Shown here in pieces: positions 23,546 through 33,550 of a DNA stretch of 64,000 nucleotides (position 1 is the first letter of the stretch; each line of letters starts with the position of its first letter). Where the stretch lies: positions 124,001 to 188,000 of the forward strand of contig NZ_JARPUS010000004.1 of the NCBI RefSeq assembly GCF_029537485.1, in the 5' to 3' direction. This DNA is from Pseudomonas sp. GOM6 (GTDB lineage Bacteria; Pseudomonadota; Gammaproteobacteria; Pseudomonadales; Pseudomonadaceae). Both the position numbers and the translations under genes were made by a program. The notes under the pieces are model-generated. The model searched no databases. It was not told the origin of the DNA and saw nothing but the letters and a program-made list of their open reading frames with translations.

Positions 23546-25234
23546 TCAGTTGACGCGGCGCTGCGGGGCGTGCGGGCGTTGCTGCTGGCCGCTGCGTTCG
23601 GCCAGCGCCACCGGGGCACTGCTCGGTGCCAGCGGCTGGCGGCCGAGGATCAGGTCGGCGGCGCGCTCGGCGAGCATGATGGTCGGCGCGTTGAGGTTGC
23701 CGTTGGGGATGCTCGGGAACAGCGAGGAGTCCACCACGCGCAGCCCTTGCAGGCCACGCACACGAGTCTCGGAATCGACTACCGCCAGTTCGTCCTCGCC
23801 CATGCGGCAGGTGCCGCAGGGGTGGTAGGCGCTCTCCACGGCCTGGCGCACGAAGCGGTCGATCTGCTCGTCGCTCTGCACGTCGGCGCCGGGCTGGATC
23901 TCGTCACCGCGATAGGCGTCCATCGCCGGTTGCTCGATGATCTCGCGGGTCAGCCGTACGCAGGCGCGGAAGCCGGCACGGTCGTCCTCGTGCTGCAGGT
24001 AGTTGAAGCGGATCTGCGGCGCAATCGTCGGGTCTGCGCTGAGCGCCCGGACGAAGCCGCGGCTCTTCGGCTTGTTGTGCCCTACGTGCAACTGGAAGCC
24101 GTGGCCGTCGAAGGCCTCCTTGCCGTCGTAGCGCATCGCCGCCGGCAGGAAGTGGTACTGCATATCCGGCCAGGGGCTGTCGGCCGTCGAGCGGATAAAG
24201 GCGCAGGACTCGAAATGGTTGGTCGCGCCCAGGCCGTCCTTCTTCAGCAGCCAGCGCGTGCCGATGAGGAACTTGCTCCACAGGTCGAGCTTGCCGTTGA
24301 GGGTGATCGGCTGCTGGCAGCGGTACTGGAAGTAGAACTCCAGGTGGTCCTGCAGGTTTTCGCCGACGCCCGGCAGCTCGTGCTGCACGGCGATGCCGGC
24401 GGCCTTGAGCACATCCGCCCGGCCGATGCCGGACAGCTGCAGCAGGTGCGGCGAGCCGATGGGGCCTGCACTGAGGATGACCTCGCGGCTGGCGCGGACT
24501 TCCTGCACCTTGCCGTTTTGCTGGAAGCGCACGCCGACCGCGCGCTGGCCGTCGAGCAGCACGCGCTCGACCAGCGCGTGGGTGATCACCTTGAGGTTGT
24601 CGCGGGCCATGGCTGGGCGCAGGTAGGCGTTGGCGGTGGACCAGCGGCGGCCGTTCTTGACGGTCATGTGCATGGCGCCGAAGCCTTCCTGCTGCGCGCC
24701 GTTGTAGTCGGCGGTGGCCGGGTAGCCGGCCTGCACACCGGCGTCGATGAAGGCGCGGTACAACGGGTTCTGCATGTTGTTGCCGTTGTTCACCCCGAGC
24801 GGGCCGTCTGTGCCGCGGTAGTCGTCGCCGCCAAAGGCCCAGCTCTCCGCCTTGCGGAAGTAGGGCAGGCAATGGGCGTAGTCCCAGCCCTGGGCGCCGA
24901 GTTGTTGCCACTCGTCGAAGTCGTCGGCATGACCGCGCACATAGACCATGCCATTGATCGACGACGAGCCGCCCAGCACCTTGCCGCGCGGGCAGTGCAT
25001 CTGGCGGTTGTCGAGATAGGGCTCGGGCTCGGTGGTGAACTGCCACGCGTACTTGCGGGTGTTCATCGGAATGGAGAGCGCGGTGGGCATCTGGATGAAG
25101 ATGCTCTTGTCGCTGCCGCCGGTTTCCAGCAACAGCACGCGGTGGGCGCCGTCCGCACTGAGGCGGTTGGCCAGGACGCAGCCGGCGGAGCCGGCACCCA
25201 CGATGATGTAGTCGTACTCAGAAGAATAAGTCAT
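23546..25234 (-). CDS. betA: choline dehydrogenase BetA
   Basis: A 562-residue GMC flavoprotein that oxidises choline to betaine aldehyde, and the aldehyde further, at the inner membrane face. The FAD-binding motif GAGSAG is at 13-18, GMC signature 1 in [20 protein letters not shown], signature 2 in [15 protein letters not shown], and the catalytic histidine in HPCGTCRMG near the C-terminus. The start [10 protein letters not shown] fits the family. The C-terminal Pro/Gln-rich tail is variable. It is third in betI-betB-betA, with 16 bp between betB and betA. Confidence 0.93.
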   Translation of the reverse strand: MTYSSEYDYIIVGAGSAGCVLANRLSADGAHRVLLLETGGSDKSIFIQMPTALSIPMNTRKYAWQFTTEPEPYLDNRQMHCPRGKVLGGSSSINGMVYVRGHADDFDEWQQLGAQGWDYAHCLPYFRKAESWAFGGDDYRGTDGPLGVNNGNNMQNPLYRAFIDAGVQAGYPATADYNGAQQEGFGAMHMTVKNGRRWSTANAYLRPAMARDNLKVITHALVERVLLDGQRAVGVRFQQNGKVQEVRASREVILSAGPIGSPHLLQLSGIGRADVLKAAGIAVQHELPGVGENLQDHLEFYFQYRCQQPITLNGKLDLWSKFLIGTRWLLKKDGLGATNHFESCAFIRSTADSPWPDMQYHFLPAAMRYDGKEAFDGHGFQLHVGHNKPKSRGFVRALSADPTIAPQIRFNYLQHEDDRAGFRACVRLTREIIEQPAMDAYRGDEIQPGADVQSDEQIDRFVRQAVESAYHPCGTCRMGEDELAVVDSETRVRGLQGLRVVDSSLFPSIPNGNLNAPTIMLAERAADLILGRQPLAPSSAPVALAERSGQQQRPHAPQRRVN

Positions 25235-25250
25235 GCGTGACTCCCGGCCC

Positions 25251-26714
25251 TTAGAAAGGGCTCTGCAGGTCCTCCATGCCGACATAGACGGCCTTGAGTT
25301 GGGTGTAGTGGTTGAGGGTGGCCAGGCCGTTCTCGCGGCCGATGCCGGACAGCTTGTAGCCGCCCACCGGCATCTGCGCCGGCGAGGCGCCGTAGGCGTT
25401 GATCCAGCAGATGCCGGCCTGCAGGCCGGCGACCATGCGGTGAGCGCGGCGGATGTCGCGGGTGAATACGCCGGCGGCCAGCCCGGCGTCGGTGTCGTTG
25501 GCGCGGCGCAGCACGTCGGCTTCGTCGTGGAAGCGCAGCACGCTCATCACCGGGCCGAAGATTTCCTCGCGGCAGATGCGCATGTCGTCGCGGCAGTCGA
25601 CGAATACGGTGGGCTCGACGAAGTAGCCGCCCGGCGCCGAGGCAGGGCTTGCAGCGTGGCCGCCGCAGGCCAGACGCGCGCCGTCTTCCAGGCCGCTGGC
25701 GATGTAGCCGAGCACCTTGTCGCGATGGGCGCGGGAGATCAGCGCGCCGAAGTTGGTGTCCGGGTCCATCGGGTCACCCATGCGGACGTTGTCGCGCACG
25801 CGCTGCAGCAGGCGTTCGAGGAAGGCGTCGTGCAGGCTGTCGTGGACGAACACGCGGGTGCCGTTGGTGCAGATCTCGCCCTGGGTGTAGAAGTTGCCGA
25901 GCAGGGCGGCGGACACCGCGTTATCCAGGTCGGCGTCGTCGAAAATGATCAGCGGCGACTTGCCACCCAGCTCCATGGTCACTTCCTTGAGCGAGCCGGC
26001 GGCGGCGGCCATGACCTTCTGCCCGGTGCTGATCTGCCCGGTGAAGGACACCTTGGCGATCTGCGGCTGCTCGGCCAGCCAGGCGCCGACCTTACCGGCG
26101 CCCTGGACCACGTTGAACACACCGGCCGGTACGCCGGCCTCGCTGAAGATCTCGGCCAGTTTCAGCGCGCCCAGCGGGGTTTCCTCGGACGGCTTGAAGA
26201 TCATGCTGTTGCCGCAGGCCAGTGCTGGTGCCGACTTCCAGCAGGCAATCTGTAGCGGGTAGTTCCATGCACCGATACCGGCGCAGATGCCCAGCGGCTC
26301 GCGGCGGGTGTAGTAGAAGTCCGCGCCCAGATCCTGTTGGTTGCCTTCGATCATCGGTGCCAGGCCGGCGAAGAACTCGATGGAGTCGGCACCGGTCTGC
26401 ACGTCCACTACCGCGGCTTCCTGCCACGGCTTGCCGGTGTCGCGCACTTCGATGGCGGCCAGCTCGTCATTACGTTCGCGCAGCAGGGCCACGGCGCGCA
26501 GCAGGATGCGGCTGCGCTCCACGGCGCCGAGTGCGGCCCACTGGCGCTGGCCTTCGGCGGCGCTGTCCAGGGCGGCGGCGAGGATGGATTCGTCGGCTAC
26601 TTCCACCTGGTAGATCACCTCGCCGGTGGCGGGGTTGATCACGTCGAAGGTTTCGCCGCTGGCATTGGCCAGTGGGCGACCGTGGATGTAGTTGAGGTGG
26701 CGGGGCAGGTTCAT
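25251..26714 (-). CDS. betB: betaine aldehyde dehydrogenase BetB
   Basis: A 487-residue ALDH-superfamily enzyme that oxidises betaine aldehyde to glycine betaine with NAD(P)+. The oxyanion-hole Asn151 (GAWNYP), general base Glu248 (MELGGK) and nucleophile Cys282 (GEICTNG) are visible. The start [10 protein letters not shown] is preferred; upstream in-frame codons overlap betI in another frame and look non-coding. The betB ATG overlaps the betI TGA (ATGA), so the genes are coupled. Confidence 0.94.
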   Translation of the reverse strand: MNLPRHLNYIHGRPLANASGETFDVINPATGEVIYQVEVADESILAAALDSAAEGQRQWAALGAVERSRILLRAVALLRERNDELAAIEVRDTGKPWQEAAVVDVQTGADSIEFFAGLAPMIEGNQQDLGADFYYTRREPLGICAGIGAWNYPLQIACWKSAPALACGNSMIFKPSEETPLGALKLAEIFSEAGVPAGVFNVVQGAGKVGAWLAEQPQIAKVSFTGQISTGQKVMAAAAGSLKEVTMELGGKSPLIIFDDADLDNAVSAALLGNFYTQGEICTNGTRVFVHDSLHDAFLERLLQRVRDNVRMGDPMDPDTNFGALISRAHRDKVLGYIASGLEDGARLACGGHAASPASAPGGYFVEPTVFVDCRDDMRICREEIFGPVMSVLRFHDEADVLRRANDTDAGLAAGVFTRDIRRAHRMVAGLQAGICWINAYGASPAQMPVGGYKLSGIGRENGLATLNHYTQLKAVYVGMEDLQSPF

Positions 26715-27322
26715 GTGTTCGGGGTCTCCTTGGCAGAGTGGGCGCGCAGGCAGGCCATGACGAAGCCCTTGCACAGGCGCTCGGCGGCGGCGAAGTCGGC
26801 GGCCGGGGCGTTGCCCAGCGTGCTGCGCAACCAGAAGCCATCGATCATCGCGGCTGCCTGGCTGGCGGCATCGCTGGCAGCTGCGGCCGGCAGGCAGAGG
26901 CCGAAGGCGTAGCGCAGGTTGCTGTACAGGCGCCGGTTGTTGATGCGCTGCAGGCGCGCCAGGCCCGGCTCGTGGGCGGCGCGCGCCCAGAAGCTGAGCC
27001 AGGTGCGCCCGGCCAGCTCGGAGCGCTGGAACTCGCTGAAGTTGGCCTCGACGATGGCCAGCAGGCGCTGCTCGGCGCTGACCTGGCCGTCGCCCAGGCG
27101 CTTGAGCAGGTCCTGGCGCAGCTGCTCCAGCAGCTGGCGCAGGGCGGCTTCGATCAGGCCCTGCTTGCCGCCGAAGTAGTGGCTGATGATCCCCGACGAC
27201 AGGCGCGCCTTGCCGCTGATGCTGAGGATGGTGGTGTCCTGCAGGCCCAGCTCGGCGATGGACTCCAGGGTGGCCTGGATCAGCTGCTGACGACGGGTTT
27301 CTTTGATTCCGACTTTAGGCAT
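26711..27322 (-). CDS. betI: choline-responsive TetR repressor BetI
   Basis: A 203-residue TetR regulator that represses the bet operon until choline binds. The DNA-binding helices are in residues 10-55 ([37 protein letters not shown]). The C-terminal ligand domain contains the [23 protein letters not shown] stretch typical of BetI. The start [11 protein letters not shown] is the family start. It is first in the operon, with a 14-bp palindromic operator 11 bp upstream of the ATG. Confidence 0.93.
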   Translation of the reverse strand: MPKVGIKETRRQQLIQATLESIAELGLQDTTILSISGKARLSSGIISHYFGGKQGLIEAALRQLLEQLRQDLLKRLGDGQVSAEQRLLAIVEANFSEFQRSELAGRTWLSFWARAAHEPGLARLQRINNRRLYSNLRYAFGLCLPAAAASDAASQAAAMIDGFWLRSTLGNAPAADFAAAERLCKGFVMACLRAHSAKETPNT

Positions 27323-27332
27323 ATTTTTATTG

Positions 27333-27346
27333 ATTGAACGTTCAAT
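27333..27346. promoter_or_regulatory. BetI operator palindrome
   Basis: ATTGAACGTTCAAT is a perfect 14-bp palindrome, flanked by a further TT/AA pair (TTGATTGAACGTTCAATTAA), directly upstream of betI. TetR-type BetI proteins bind this kind of sequence. Its AT-rich surroundings suggest it overlaps the bet promoter. Confidence 0.85.
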
Positions 27347-27481
27347 TAAAAAAACCTTAAACAAGTCTTCTGTCTGCGTGCAACCTTTGTCGGTCAAGTT
27401 CTGAAAATTTCTTCGAACGTGACGCTAACGTGATAGTTGGCTGCCGGTTGGGTGTGGAGAGTGTTTTGCTTGGGGGCGCCA

Positions 27482-27562
27482 ATCGCGACTGAAGTCGCTC
27501 CCACAGAAGCCTGGATATGACGTTGTGGGAGCGGCTGGGCGGCATTCCGCTTCAGCCGCGAT
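27482..27562. repeat. REP-type inverted pair, one arm interrupted
   Basis: ATCGCGACTGAAGTCGCTCC (27482-27501, continuing to 27504) is paired with a second copy beginning GTGGGAGCGGCT at 27524. In the second copy about 15 bases (GGGCGGCATTCCGCT) separate GTGGGAGCGGCT from TCAGCCGCGAT. The gap between betI and prfC otherwise holds the operator and the prfC terminator. Confidence 0.65.
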
Positions 27563-27604
27563 GCTTGGCATCGCAAGCATCGATTGCCACTAGGAACATC
27601 AGGC

Positions 27605-27645
27605 AAAGAAAAAGGGCGCGGTCCTTGCGGAGCGCGCCCTTTCTC
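27605..27645 (-). terminator. terminator of prfC
   Basis: AAAGGGCGCG (27611-27620) pairs with CGCGCCCTTT (27633-27642). On the minus strand it is followed by a T-rich run (CCCTTTTTCTTTG). It begins 16 bp past the prfC stop. Confidence 0.8.
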
Positions 27646-27657
27646 GGTGAGCAGCGA

Positions 27658-29241
27658 TCAGTGGTGTTCGCGGGTGGCGCGGAACTTCACCTCCGGCCAG
27701 CGCTCTTCCATCAGGCTCAGGTTGACGCGGGTCGGCGCCAGGTAGGTGAGATGGCCACCGCCGTCGACGGCCAGGTTCTCGAAGGCCTTGTCCTTGAACT
27801 CCTTGAGCTTCTTCTCGTCGCTGCACTCGATCCAGCGCGCCGACCAGACGTTGATCGCCTCGTAGGCGCACTCAACCTTGTATTCCTCCTTCAGGCGGCT
27901 GGCGACCACATCGAACTGCAGCACACCGACGGCGCCGAGGATGATGTCGTTGTTGCGCTCGGGGAAGAACACCTGGGTCGCGCCTTCCTCGGCCAGCTCC
28001 TGCAGGCCCTGGCGCAGCTGCTTGGATTTCAGCGGGTCCTTCAGGCGCACGCGACGGAACAGTTCCGGGGCGAAGTGCGGGATGCCGGTGAAGCCCAGGC
28101 TCTCGCCTTCGGTGAAGGTGTCGCCGATCTGGATGGTGCCGTGGTTGTGCAGGCCGATGATGTCGCCAGCGTAGGCCTCTTCTAGCTGCTCACGTTCGCT
28201 GGAGAAGAAGGTCAAGGCGTCGCCGACGCGCACGTCCTTGCCCAGGCGCGCGTGGCGCATCTTCATGCCCTGGCTGTACTTGCCCGAGCAGATGCGCATG
28301 AAGGCGATGCGGTCGCGGTGCTTGGGGTCCATGTTCGCCTGGATCTTGAATACGAAGCCGCTGAACTTCTCTTCCTCCGGCTCCACGCTGCGCTCGTTGG
28401 CCACCCGCGCCAGCGGCTTGGGCGCCCAGTCGACCACGGCGTCGAGCACGTGATCCACGCCGAAGTTGCCCAGGGCGGTGCCGAAGAACACCGGGGTCAT
28501 CTCGCCCTTGAGGAAGGCGTCCGGCTCGAACTCGTGGCAGGCGCCCTGCACCAGCTCCAGTTCCTCGACGAAGCGCTCGTACATGTCGCCCAGGTGAGCG
28601 CGGGCTTCATCGGAGTCGAGGTTCTGGATGATCCTGGCTTCGGTGCGCTCGTGGCCGTGACCGGGGGTGTAGACGATGATGTAGTCGCCGGTCAGGTGGT
28701 AGACGCCCTTGAAGTCCTTGTAGCAGCCGATTGGCCAGGTGATCGGCGCGGCCCTGATCTTCAGTACCGCTTCGATTTCGTCGAGCAGTTCGATGGGGTC
28801 TCGAATGTCGCGGTCGAGCTTGTTGATGAAGCTGACGATGGGCGTGTCGCGCAGGCGGCACACGTCCATCAGGGCGATGGTGCGCGGCTCCACGCCCTTA
28901 CCGCCGTCGAGCACCATCAGCGCCGAGTCCACCGCGGTCAGGGTGCGGTAGGTGTCTTCCGAGAAGTCTTCGTGGCCGGGGGTGTCGAGCAGGTTGATGA
29001 TGTGCTCGCGGTAGGGGAACTGCATCACCGAGGTGGTGATGGAGATGCCGCGCTGTTTCTCCATTTCCATCCAGTCGGACGTGGCGTGGCGGTCGGATTT
29101 GCGCGACTTCACCGTACCAGCGACCTCGATCGCCTTGCCCATCAGCAGTAGCTTCTCGGTAATGGTGGTCTTACCGGCGTCGGGGTGGGAGATGATCGCA
29201 AACGTGCGGCGTTTGGCGACTTCTTTGGCCTGGATGCTCAT
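27658..29241 (-). CDS. prfC: peptide chain release factor 3
   Basis: A 527-residue translational GTPase that recycles RF1/RF2 after peptide release. G1 is HPDAGKTT (19-26), G3 is DTPGHEDF and G4 is NKLD. The RF3-specific C-terminal domain contains [21 protein letters not shown]. The start [12 protein letters not shown] is the conserved N-terminus; the frame remains open for 12 codons upstream. A TATAAT-like box lies at 29289-29294. Confidence 0.95.
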   Translation of the reverse strand: MSIQAKEVAKRRTFAIISHPDAGKTTITEKLLLMGKAIEVAGTVKSRKSDRHATSDWMEMEKQRGISITTSVMQFPYREHIINLLDTPGHEDFSEDTYRTLTAVDSALMVLDGGKGVEPRTIALMDVCRLRDTPIVSFINKLDRDIRDPIELLDEIEAVLKIRAAPITWPIGCYKDFKGVYHLTGDYIIVYTPGHGHERTEARIIQNLDSDEARAHLGDMYERFVEELELVQGACHEFEPDAFLKGEMTPVFFGTALGNFGVDHVLDAVVDWAPKPLARVANERSVEPEEEKFSGFVFKIQANMDPKHRDRIAFMRICSGKYSQGMKMRHARLGKDVRVGDALTFFSSEREQLEEAYAGDIIGLHNHGTIQIGDTFTEGESLGFTGIPHFAPELFRRVRLKDPLKSKQLRQGLQELAEEGATQVFFPERNNDIILGAVGVLQFDVVASRLKEEYKVECAYEAINVWSARWIECSDEKKLKEFKDKAFENLAVDGGGHLTYLAPTRVNLSLMEERWPEVKFRATREHH

Positions 29242-29814
29242 GCGGGGAACCTGTCGACGGACTCGTCGGAGTGTCAAAAAAGGCGGCGATTATACCGATA
29301 AAGAAGAGGCCTGCGGCGGCCGGCCGGCGAGCCGCGTCAATGCTGGTTTTGTGCAGCATTTCGGACGTTTTGTTTGGGATAAAAAACAATCAATCGGGCA
29401 AGCGACAATCGAGTGTAAAACTGCGGCAATTTTTGGTTGCTAACAGGGTTTCTTGATCCTAAAGTTCGCGCCCGAACGTCCATGCTGGCAACGATCCATC
29501 CGGCTCAAGTACTGACGACGAGAGACTCGGAGAGCCTTGCAGAACCACCCTGGCGTTGTTCTCCGCCTTGCCGTAGTCAATCTACTGTCTGCGGCGAAGC
29601 GCCTAGCCATGATGATTCTGCAAGGCCCTCCGGTGCTGCAGCTGTAACGAGCAGCGACTCGGCGACATGCCTTGGGAAGTAGGCGAACCAAAGTGGGGAA
29701 ACTGATCAGACGTTCCGGCCTTCCACGGCCACCCCCGACGGGCAATTGAACCTGTGGCTGGTTCAGCTGCCCGAATAACAGTGTTCCTGGTTTTGCCCAA
29801 AGGGAGTCCCACGC
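29242..29814 (+). other. long untranslated region upstream of speC with a strong hairpin
   Basis: This 573-bp divergent gap contains no convincing gene. The part nearest prfC carries its -10 box (29289-29294, minus strand). From about 29360 to 29450 it is AT-rich and could hold the speC promoter, which would give speC a leader of several hundred bases. At 29739-29773 a stem CGGGCA/TGCCCG with inner GAACC/GGTTC sits 42 bases before the speC ATG. A polyamine-responsive leader or small RNA is possible but unproven. Confidence 0.4.
29289..29294 (-). promoter_or_regulatory. candidate -10 box of prfC
   Basis: The minus strand reads TATAAT within CGGTATAATCGCCGCC, about 48 bp upstream of the prfC ATG. 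No good -35 element is visible. Confidence 0.4.
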
Positions 29815-30978
29815 ATGTCGATCAAGGTCGAAGACTATTTCGCACCCGAAACTTTCAAGCGCATGAAGGCGCTTGCCGATCAGAAGGAAACCCCCTTCGT
29901 GGTGATCGACAAGCAGACCATCGCCGATGCCTATGATCAGCTGGTCAACTGCTTTCCGTTCGCCAAGATCTACTACGCGGTGAAGGCCAACCCGGCCATC
30001 GAGATCACCGAGCTGCTGCGCGACAAAGGCTCCAGCTTCGACATCGCCTCGATCTACGAGCTGGACAAGGTGATGAGCGCCGGCGTCGGCCCGGAGCGTA
30101 TCAGCTACGGCAACACCATCAAGAAAGCCCGCGACATCCGCTACTTCTACGAGAAGGGCGTGCGCCTGTTCTCCACCGACTCCGAAGCCGACCTGCGCAA
30201 CATCGCCAAGGCCGCGCCGGGCTCGAAGATCTATGTGCGTATCCTCACCGAAGGCTCGACCAGTGCCGACTGGCCGCTGTCGCGCAAGTTCGGCTGCAAC
30301 CCGGACATGGCCCTGGACCTGCTGGTGCTGGCCAAGCAGCTGGGCCTGGAGCCCTACGGCATTTCCTTCCATGTCGGCTCGCAGCAGCGCGACATCGACG
30401 TGTGGGATGCCGCCATTGCCAAGGTCAAGGTGATCTTCGAGCGCCTCAAGGAAGAAGACGGCATCACCCTGAAGATGATCAACATGGGCGGCGGCTTCCC
30501 GGCCAACTACATCCAGCGCACCAATGACCTGGAAACCTACGCCCAGGAAATTACCCGCTTCCTCAAGGAAGACTTCGGCGACGAACTGCCGGAAATCATC
30601 CTCGAACCGGGCCGTTCGCTGATCGCCAACGCCGGCATCCTGGTCAGCGAAGTCGTGCTGGTGGCGCGCAAGTCGCGTACCGCCGTGGAGCGCTGGGTGT
30701 ACACCGACGTGGGCAAGTTCAGCGGCCTGATCGAAACCATGGACGAGGCCATCAAGTTCCCCATCTGGACCGAGAAGAAGGGCGAGATGGAAGAAGTGGT
30801 GATCGCCGGCCCGACCTGCGACAGCGCCGACATCATGTACGAGAACTACAAGTACGGCCTGCCGCTGAACTTGTCCGCCGAAGACCGCCTGTACTGGCTG
30901 TCCACCGGCGCCTATACCACCAGCTACAGCGCGGTGGAGTTCAACGGCTTCCCGCCGCTGAAGGCTTTCTATATCTGA
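29815..30978 (+). CDS. speC: ornithine decarboxylase (fold-III, PLP-dependent)
   Basis: A 387-residue alanine-racemase-fold decarboxylase that makes putrescine from ornithine in the polyamine pathway. The PLP lysine is Lys57 in YAVKANP; the glycine-rich phosphate loop is NMGGGFP; EPGRS is the next PLP contact; and the C-terminal active-site cysteine lies in CDSADIMY. Size and fold match Pseudomonas SpeC rather than the large E. coli type. Some homologues also act on lysine. A good ribosome site (AAGGGAG) precedes the ATG and a UUCG-loop terminator follows. Confidence 0.9.
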   Translation: MSIKVEDYFAPETFKRMKALADQKETPFVVIDKQTIADAYDQLVNCFPFAKIYYAVKANPAIEITELLRDKGSSFDIASIYELDKVMSAGVGPERISYGNTIKKARDIRYFYEKGVRLFSTDSEADLRNIAKAAPGSKIYVRILTEGSTSADWPLSRKFGCNPDMALDLLVLAKQLGLEPYGISFHVGSQQRDIDVWDAAIAKVKVIFERLKEEDGITLKMINMGGGFPANYIQRTNDLETYAQEITRFLKEDFGDELPEIILEPGRSLIANAGILVSEVVLVARKSRTAVERWVYTDVGKFSGLIETMDEAIKFPIWTEKKGEMEEVVIAGPTCDSADIMYENYKYGLPLNLSAEDRLYWLSTGAYTTSYSAVEFNGFPPLKAFYI

Positions 30979-30996
30979 GTGCTTGCGCTTGCAGAC

Positions 30997-31019
30997 AAAC
31001 CCCGCTTCGGCGGGGTTTT
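30997..31019 (+). terminator. Rho-independent terminator of speC
   Basis: AAACCCCGC (30997-31005) pairs with GCGGGGTTT (31010-31018) around a TTCG tetraloop, followed by further T residues. It starts 18 bp past the stop. Confidence 0.92.
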
Positions 31020-31024
31020 GTTTG

Positions 31025-31086
31025 TGTGGGAGGGGCCTTGGCCGCGAACGTCTGCTGCCCTTCTTGTCGCGGCCAAGGCCCCTCCT
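31025..31086. repeat. REP-type inverted pair, GTGGGAGGGGCCTTGGCC variant
   Basis: GTGGGAGGGGCCTTGGCCGC (31025-31044) is inverted as TCGCGGCCAAGGCCCCTCCT (31067-31086). It is a variant of the GTGGGAGCGGCTT family, lying between the speC terminator and pxpA. Confidence 0.7.
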
Positions 31087-31126
31087 GTGGCTTTCCCATC
31101 ATCCGGCAGGGCTTTAAGCTGCTGGC

Positions 31127-31873
31127 ATGAAGACACGTATCCTCCTCAACTGCGACATGGGCGAAAGCTACGGCGCCTGGCGCATGGGCGACGACGAGCA
31201 CGCCATGCCGCTGGTCGACCAGGCCAACCTGGCCTGCGGCTTCCACGCCGGTGACCCGCTGATCATGCAGCGCAGTGTGCTACTGGCGCGGCAACATGGC
31301 GTGGCCATCGGCGCCCATCCGTCCTATCCCGACCTGCAGGGCTTCGGCCGCCGCCACCTGGCCTGCTCGCCGGAGGAGGTCAGTGCCCTGGTGCTGTACC
31401 AGCTCGGTGCGCTGGACGCCTTCTGCCGCGCCGCCGGCACCCAGGTCGCCTACGTCAAGCCGCATGGCGCGCTGTACAACGACCTGGTACGCGACGATGC
31501 CTTGCTGATTGCCGTGCTGAGTGCCTGCGCCCGCTACCGTGAGGGGCTGCCGCTGATGGTGCTGGCCCTGGCCGACAATTCGCGCGAGCGGTGCCTGGCC
31601 GAGGCGGCTGGCGTGCCGCTGCTGTTCGAGGCCTTCGCCGACCGCGCCTACCAGGCCGATGGCCAGCTGGCGCCTCGGCGCCTGGCCGGTGCCGTGCATC
31701 ATGAGCCTGCACGGATTCTCGACCAGGCGCTGGCCATCGCCCGTGGTGAAGCTTTCGCCGATATCGACGGCAAACCACTGCAGTTGTCTGCCGACAGTCT
31801 TTGCGTGCATGGCGACAACGCCGAGTCGCTGGCGGTACTGCGGCGGCTGCGAGCACAGCTGGACGCTCTGTGA
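31127..31873 (+). CDS. pxpA: 5-oxoprolinase subunit PxpA (LamB/YcsF family)
   Basis: A 248-residue subunit of the ATP-dependent 5-oxoprolinase PxpABC, which hydrolyses pyroglutamate (5-oxoproline) to glutamate. The N-terminal [11 protein letters not shown] and [12 protein letters not shown] motifs and the central [10 protein letters not shown] are LamB/YcsF signatures. The stop overlaps the pxpB ATG by one base (TGATG). The three pxp genes are tightly coupled, so one operon is certain. Confidence 0.92.
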   Translation: MKTRILLNCDMGESYGAWRMGDDEHAMPLVDQANLACGFHAGDPLIMQRSVLLARQHGVAIGAHPSYPDLQGFGRRHLACSPEEVSALVLYQLGALDAFCRAAGTQVAYVKPHGALYNDLVRDDALLIAVLSACARYREGLPLMVLALADNSRERCLAEAAGVPLLFEAFADRAYQADGQLAPRRLAGAVHHEPARILDQALAIARGEAFADIDGKPLQLSADSLCVHGDNAESLAVLRRLRAQLDAL

Positions 31874-32544
31874 TGCGTCTTGAGCCAGCCGGTGCCGAGG
31901 CTTTGTTGCTGGTGCTGGCCGAGCGGCCGGATGCCAGCTTGCCGTTGCGTATCGCTCGGTTGGCCGAGCGTATCCGCGCTGAGCTGGGGCCGCTGCTGAC
32001 CGATCTGGTGCCGGGGTGGACCAGCCTGCTGCTGCACTATGACCTGCAGCGAACCGACCATCTGGCCCTGGCCGAGCGCCTGGCGCCGCTCCTGCAGCCG
32101 TGGCAGCAGGCCGATGAGGCGAGCGCTGCCGGTGCCCTGCACGAGATTCCGGTGTGGTATGCCGGCGCCGATTTGGGTGAGGTCGCGCGGCGTTGCGGTC
32201 TGACGGTCGAGCGGGTGATCGAGTTGCACGGCGCGGTGGAGTATCGGGTAGGTGCTATCGGCTTCGCGCCGGGCTTCGCCTATCTGGGCGAGCTGCCCGA
32301 AGCACTGGCGCTGCCGCGCCGCGCGACGCCACGTACCCAGGTGCCAGCCGGCAGCCTGGCGATTGCCGAACGGCAGACGGCCATCTATCCGCAGGCCTCT
32401 CCCGGTGGCTGGCACCTGCTGGGGCTGTGCCCCTGGCGTCTGTTTGATGCCAGGCGTAATCCACCCTGCCCGCTGGCGCTGGGGGATCGGGTACGTTTCG
32501 TGGCGGTGGATGAGCGGCGTTACCGTCGGGAATTGGCCCTTTGA
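31873..32544 (+). CDS. pxpB: 5-oxoprolinase subunit PxpB
   Basis: A 223-residue KipI/PxpB-family protein. Typical are the cyclophilin-like core with IPVWYAGADLGEVA, the GAIGFAPGFAYLGELP motif, and RRATPRTQVPAGSLAI followed by YPQASPGGWHLLG. It forms the carboxyltransferase-like half with PxpC and supplies the ATP-dependent activation step. It begins on the stop of pxpA and its TGA overlaps the TTG start of pxpC. Confidence 0.92.
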   Translation: MRLEPAGAEALLLVLAERPDASLPLRIARLAERIRAELGPLLTDLVPGWTSLLLHYDLQRTDHLALAERLAPLLQPWQQADEASAAGALHEIPVWYAGADLGEVARRCGLTVERVIELHGAVEYRVGAIGFAPGFAYLGELPEALALPRRATPRTQVPAGSLAIAERQTAIYPQASPGGWHLLGLCPWRLFDARRNPPCPLALGDRVRFVAVDERRYRRELAL

Positions 32545-33461
32545 GTGCTCTGCGTGTGATCAAGCCGGGGCCGCTGAGCCTGCTGCAGGATGCGGGGCGC
32601 ACGGGCTGGCAGCACCTGGGCGTATCGCCCAGTGGTCCGCTGGACTGGCATGCCGCGGCCTGGGCCAATCGTCTGCTGGGTAATGCCTGGGGAACCTGTG
32701 TACTGGAAATGGCCCTGGGAGGCCTACAGTTCGAGGCTGAGGGCGAACTCTGGCTGGCCGTGAGCGGGGCCGATTTGCCGGTGAGTCTGGATGGCAGGCC
32801 GGTGATGAACTGGTCGCGCTTTCGTGTGCGTGCCGGGCAGCATTTGCAGTTTGGCTATGCGCCCAGTGGCCAGCGTGCCTACCTCGCGGCGGCAGGCGGC
32901 TTCCGCGCGCCCCGGGTGCTGGGCAGTGTCGCCACCCAGGCGCGTGAGGGGCTCGGCGGTTTACAAGGCCGAGGCGAGGCACTGCAAGTGGGGGATCTGC
33001 TGGTCGCGGATAGTGGCAATTTCTCGCGTGGCGCCAGCGTGCCCTGGTGTTACCGGCCGGATTATCAGGCTGTTGCATCGCTGCGGGTGATGACCGGGGG
33101 GGATGCCGCAGCATTCGCGCCGGAGCAGCTAAAGGCCTTTTTCACTCAGCATTGGCGGCTCGAGCCGCAAAGTGACCGCATGGGCGCACGGCTGTACGGC
33201 GAGCCATTGCAGGCACCGCAGCGCGAGTGGTCGCTGGGTGTGGTGCGCGGTTGCATTCAGGTGCCGCCAGATGGGCAGCCGATCATCCTGCAGGCGGATC
33301 ATCAGACCATGGGCGGTTACCCGATCCTGGGTTGGTTGCACCCGTTGGATCAGTGGCGTCTGGCGCAGTGTAGGCCGCGGCAGAGCCTAAGCTTTACCCT
33401 GGTCGGTGTCGGTGATGTGCAGCGTGACCTGCGCGAGTTCTACCGTTTCTTTGGCCGCTGA
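32541..33461 (+). CDS. pxpC: 5-oxoprolinase subunit PxpC, TTG start
   Basis: A 306-residue KipA/PxpC-family protein, partner of PxpB. Motifs include PGPLSLLQDAGRTGWQHLGV near the N-terminus and QPIILQADHQTMGGYPILG near the C-terminus. The start is TTG at 32541, overlapping the pxpB stop (TTGA); reading from it gives the family N-terminus SALRVIKPGP. A hairpin GCCGAAG.CTTCGGC (33471-33499) follows but lacks a T-tract. Confidence 0.92.
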   Translation: MSALRVIKPGPLSLLQDAGRTGWQHLGVSPSGPLDWHAAAWANRLLGNAWGTCVLEMALGGLQFEAEGELWLAVSGADLPVSLDGRPVMNWSRFRVRAGQHLQFGYAPSGQRAYLAAAGGFRAPRVLGSVATQAREGLGGLQGRGEALQVGDLLVADSGNFSRGASVPWCYRPDYQAVASLRVMTGGDAAAFAPEQLKAFFTQHWRLEPQSDRMGARLYGEPLQAPQREWSLGVVRGCIQVPPDGQPIILQADHQTMGGYPILGWLHPLDQWRLAQCRPRQSLSFTLVGVGDVQRDLREFYRFFGR

Positions 33462-33550
33462 GCCGAACATGCCGAAGACGCCATGAGGGCGCCTTCGGCG
33501 GGAGCGCAATCAGCTGCATTGTTGCCTGTGCCTTGACTGTGTGGGAGCGC

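Noticed and set aside
23504..25240. A 578-codon open frame antisense to betA
   Set aside because: It mirrors betA codon for codon in GC-rich DNA, has no recognisable domain, and betA has clear catalytic motifs. The same applies to long antisense frames over rng, yhdP and the first dppA gene.
29437..29682. 81-codon open frame in the speC leader
   Set aside because: Composition is not gene-like, there is no ribosome site, and it would sit inside a likely untranslated leader.
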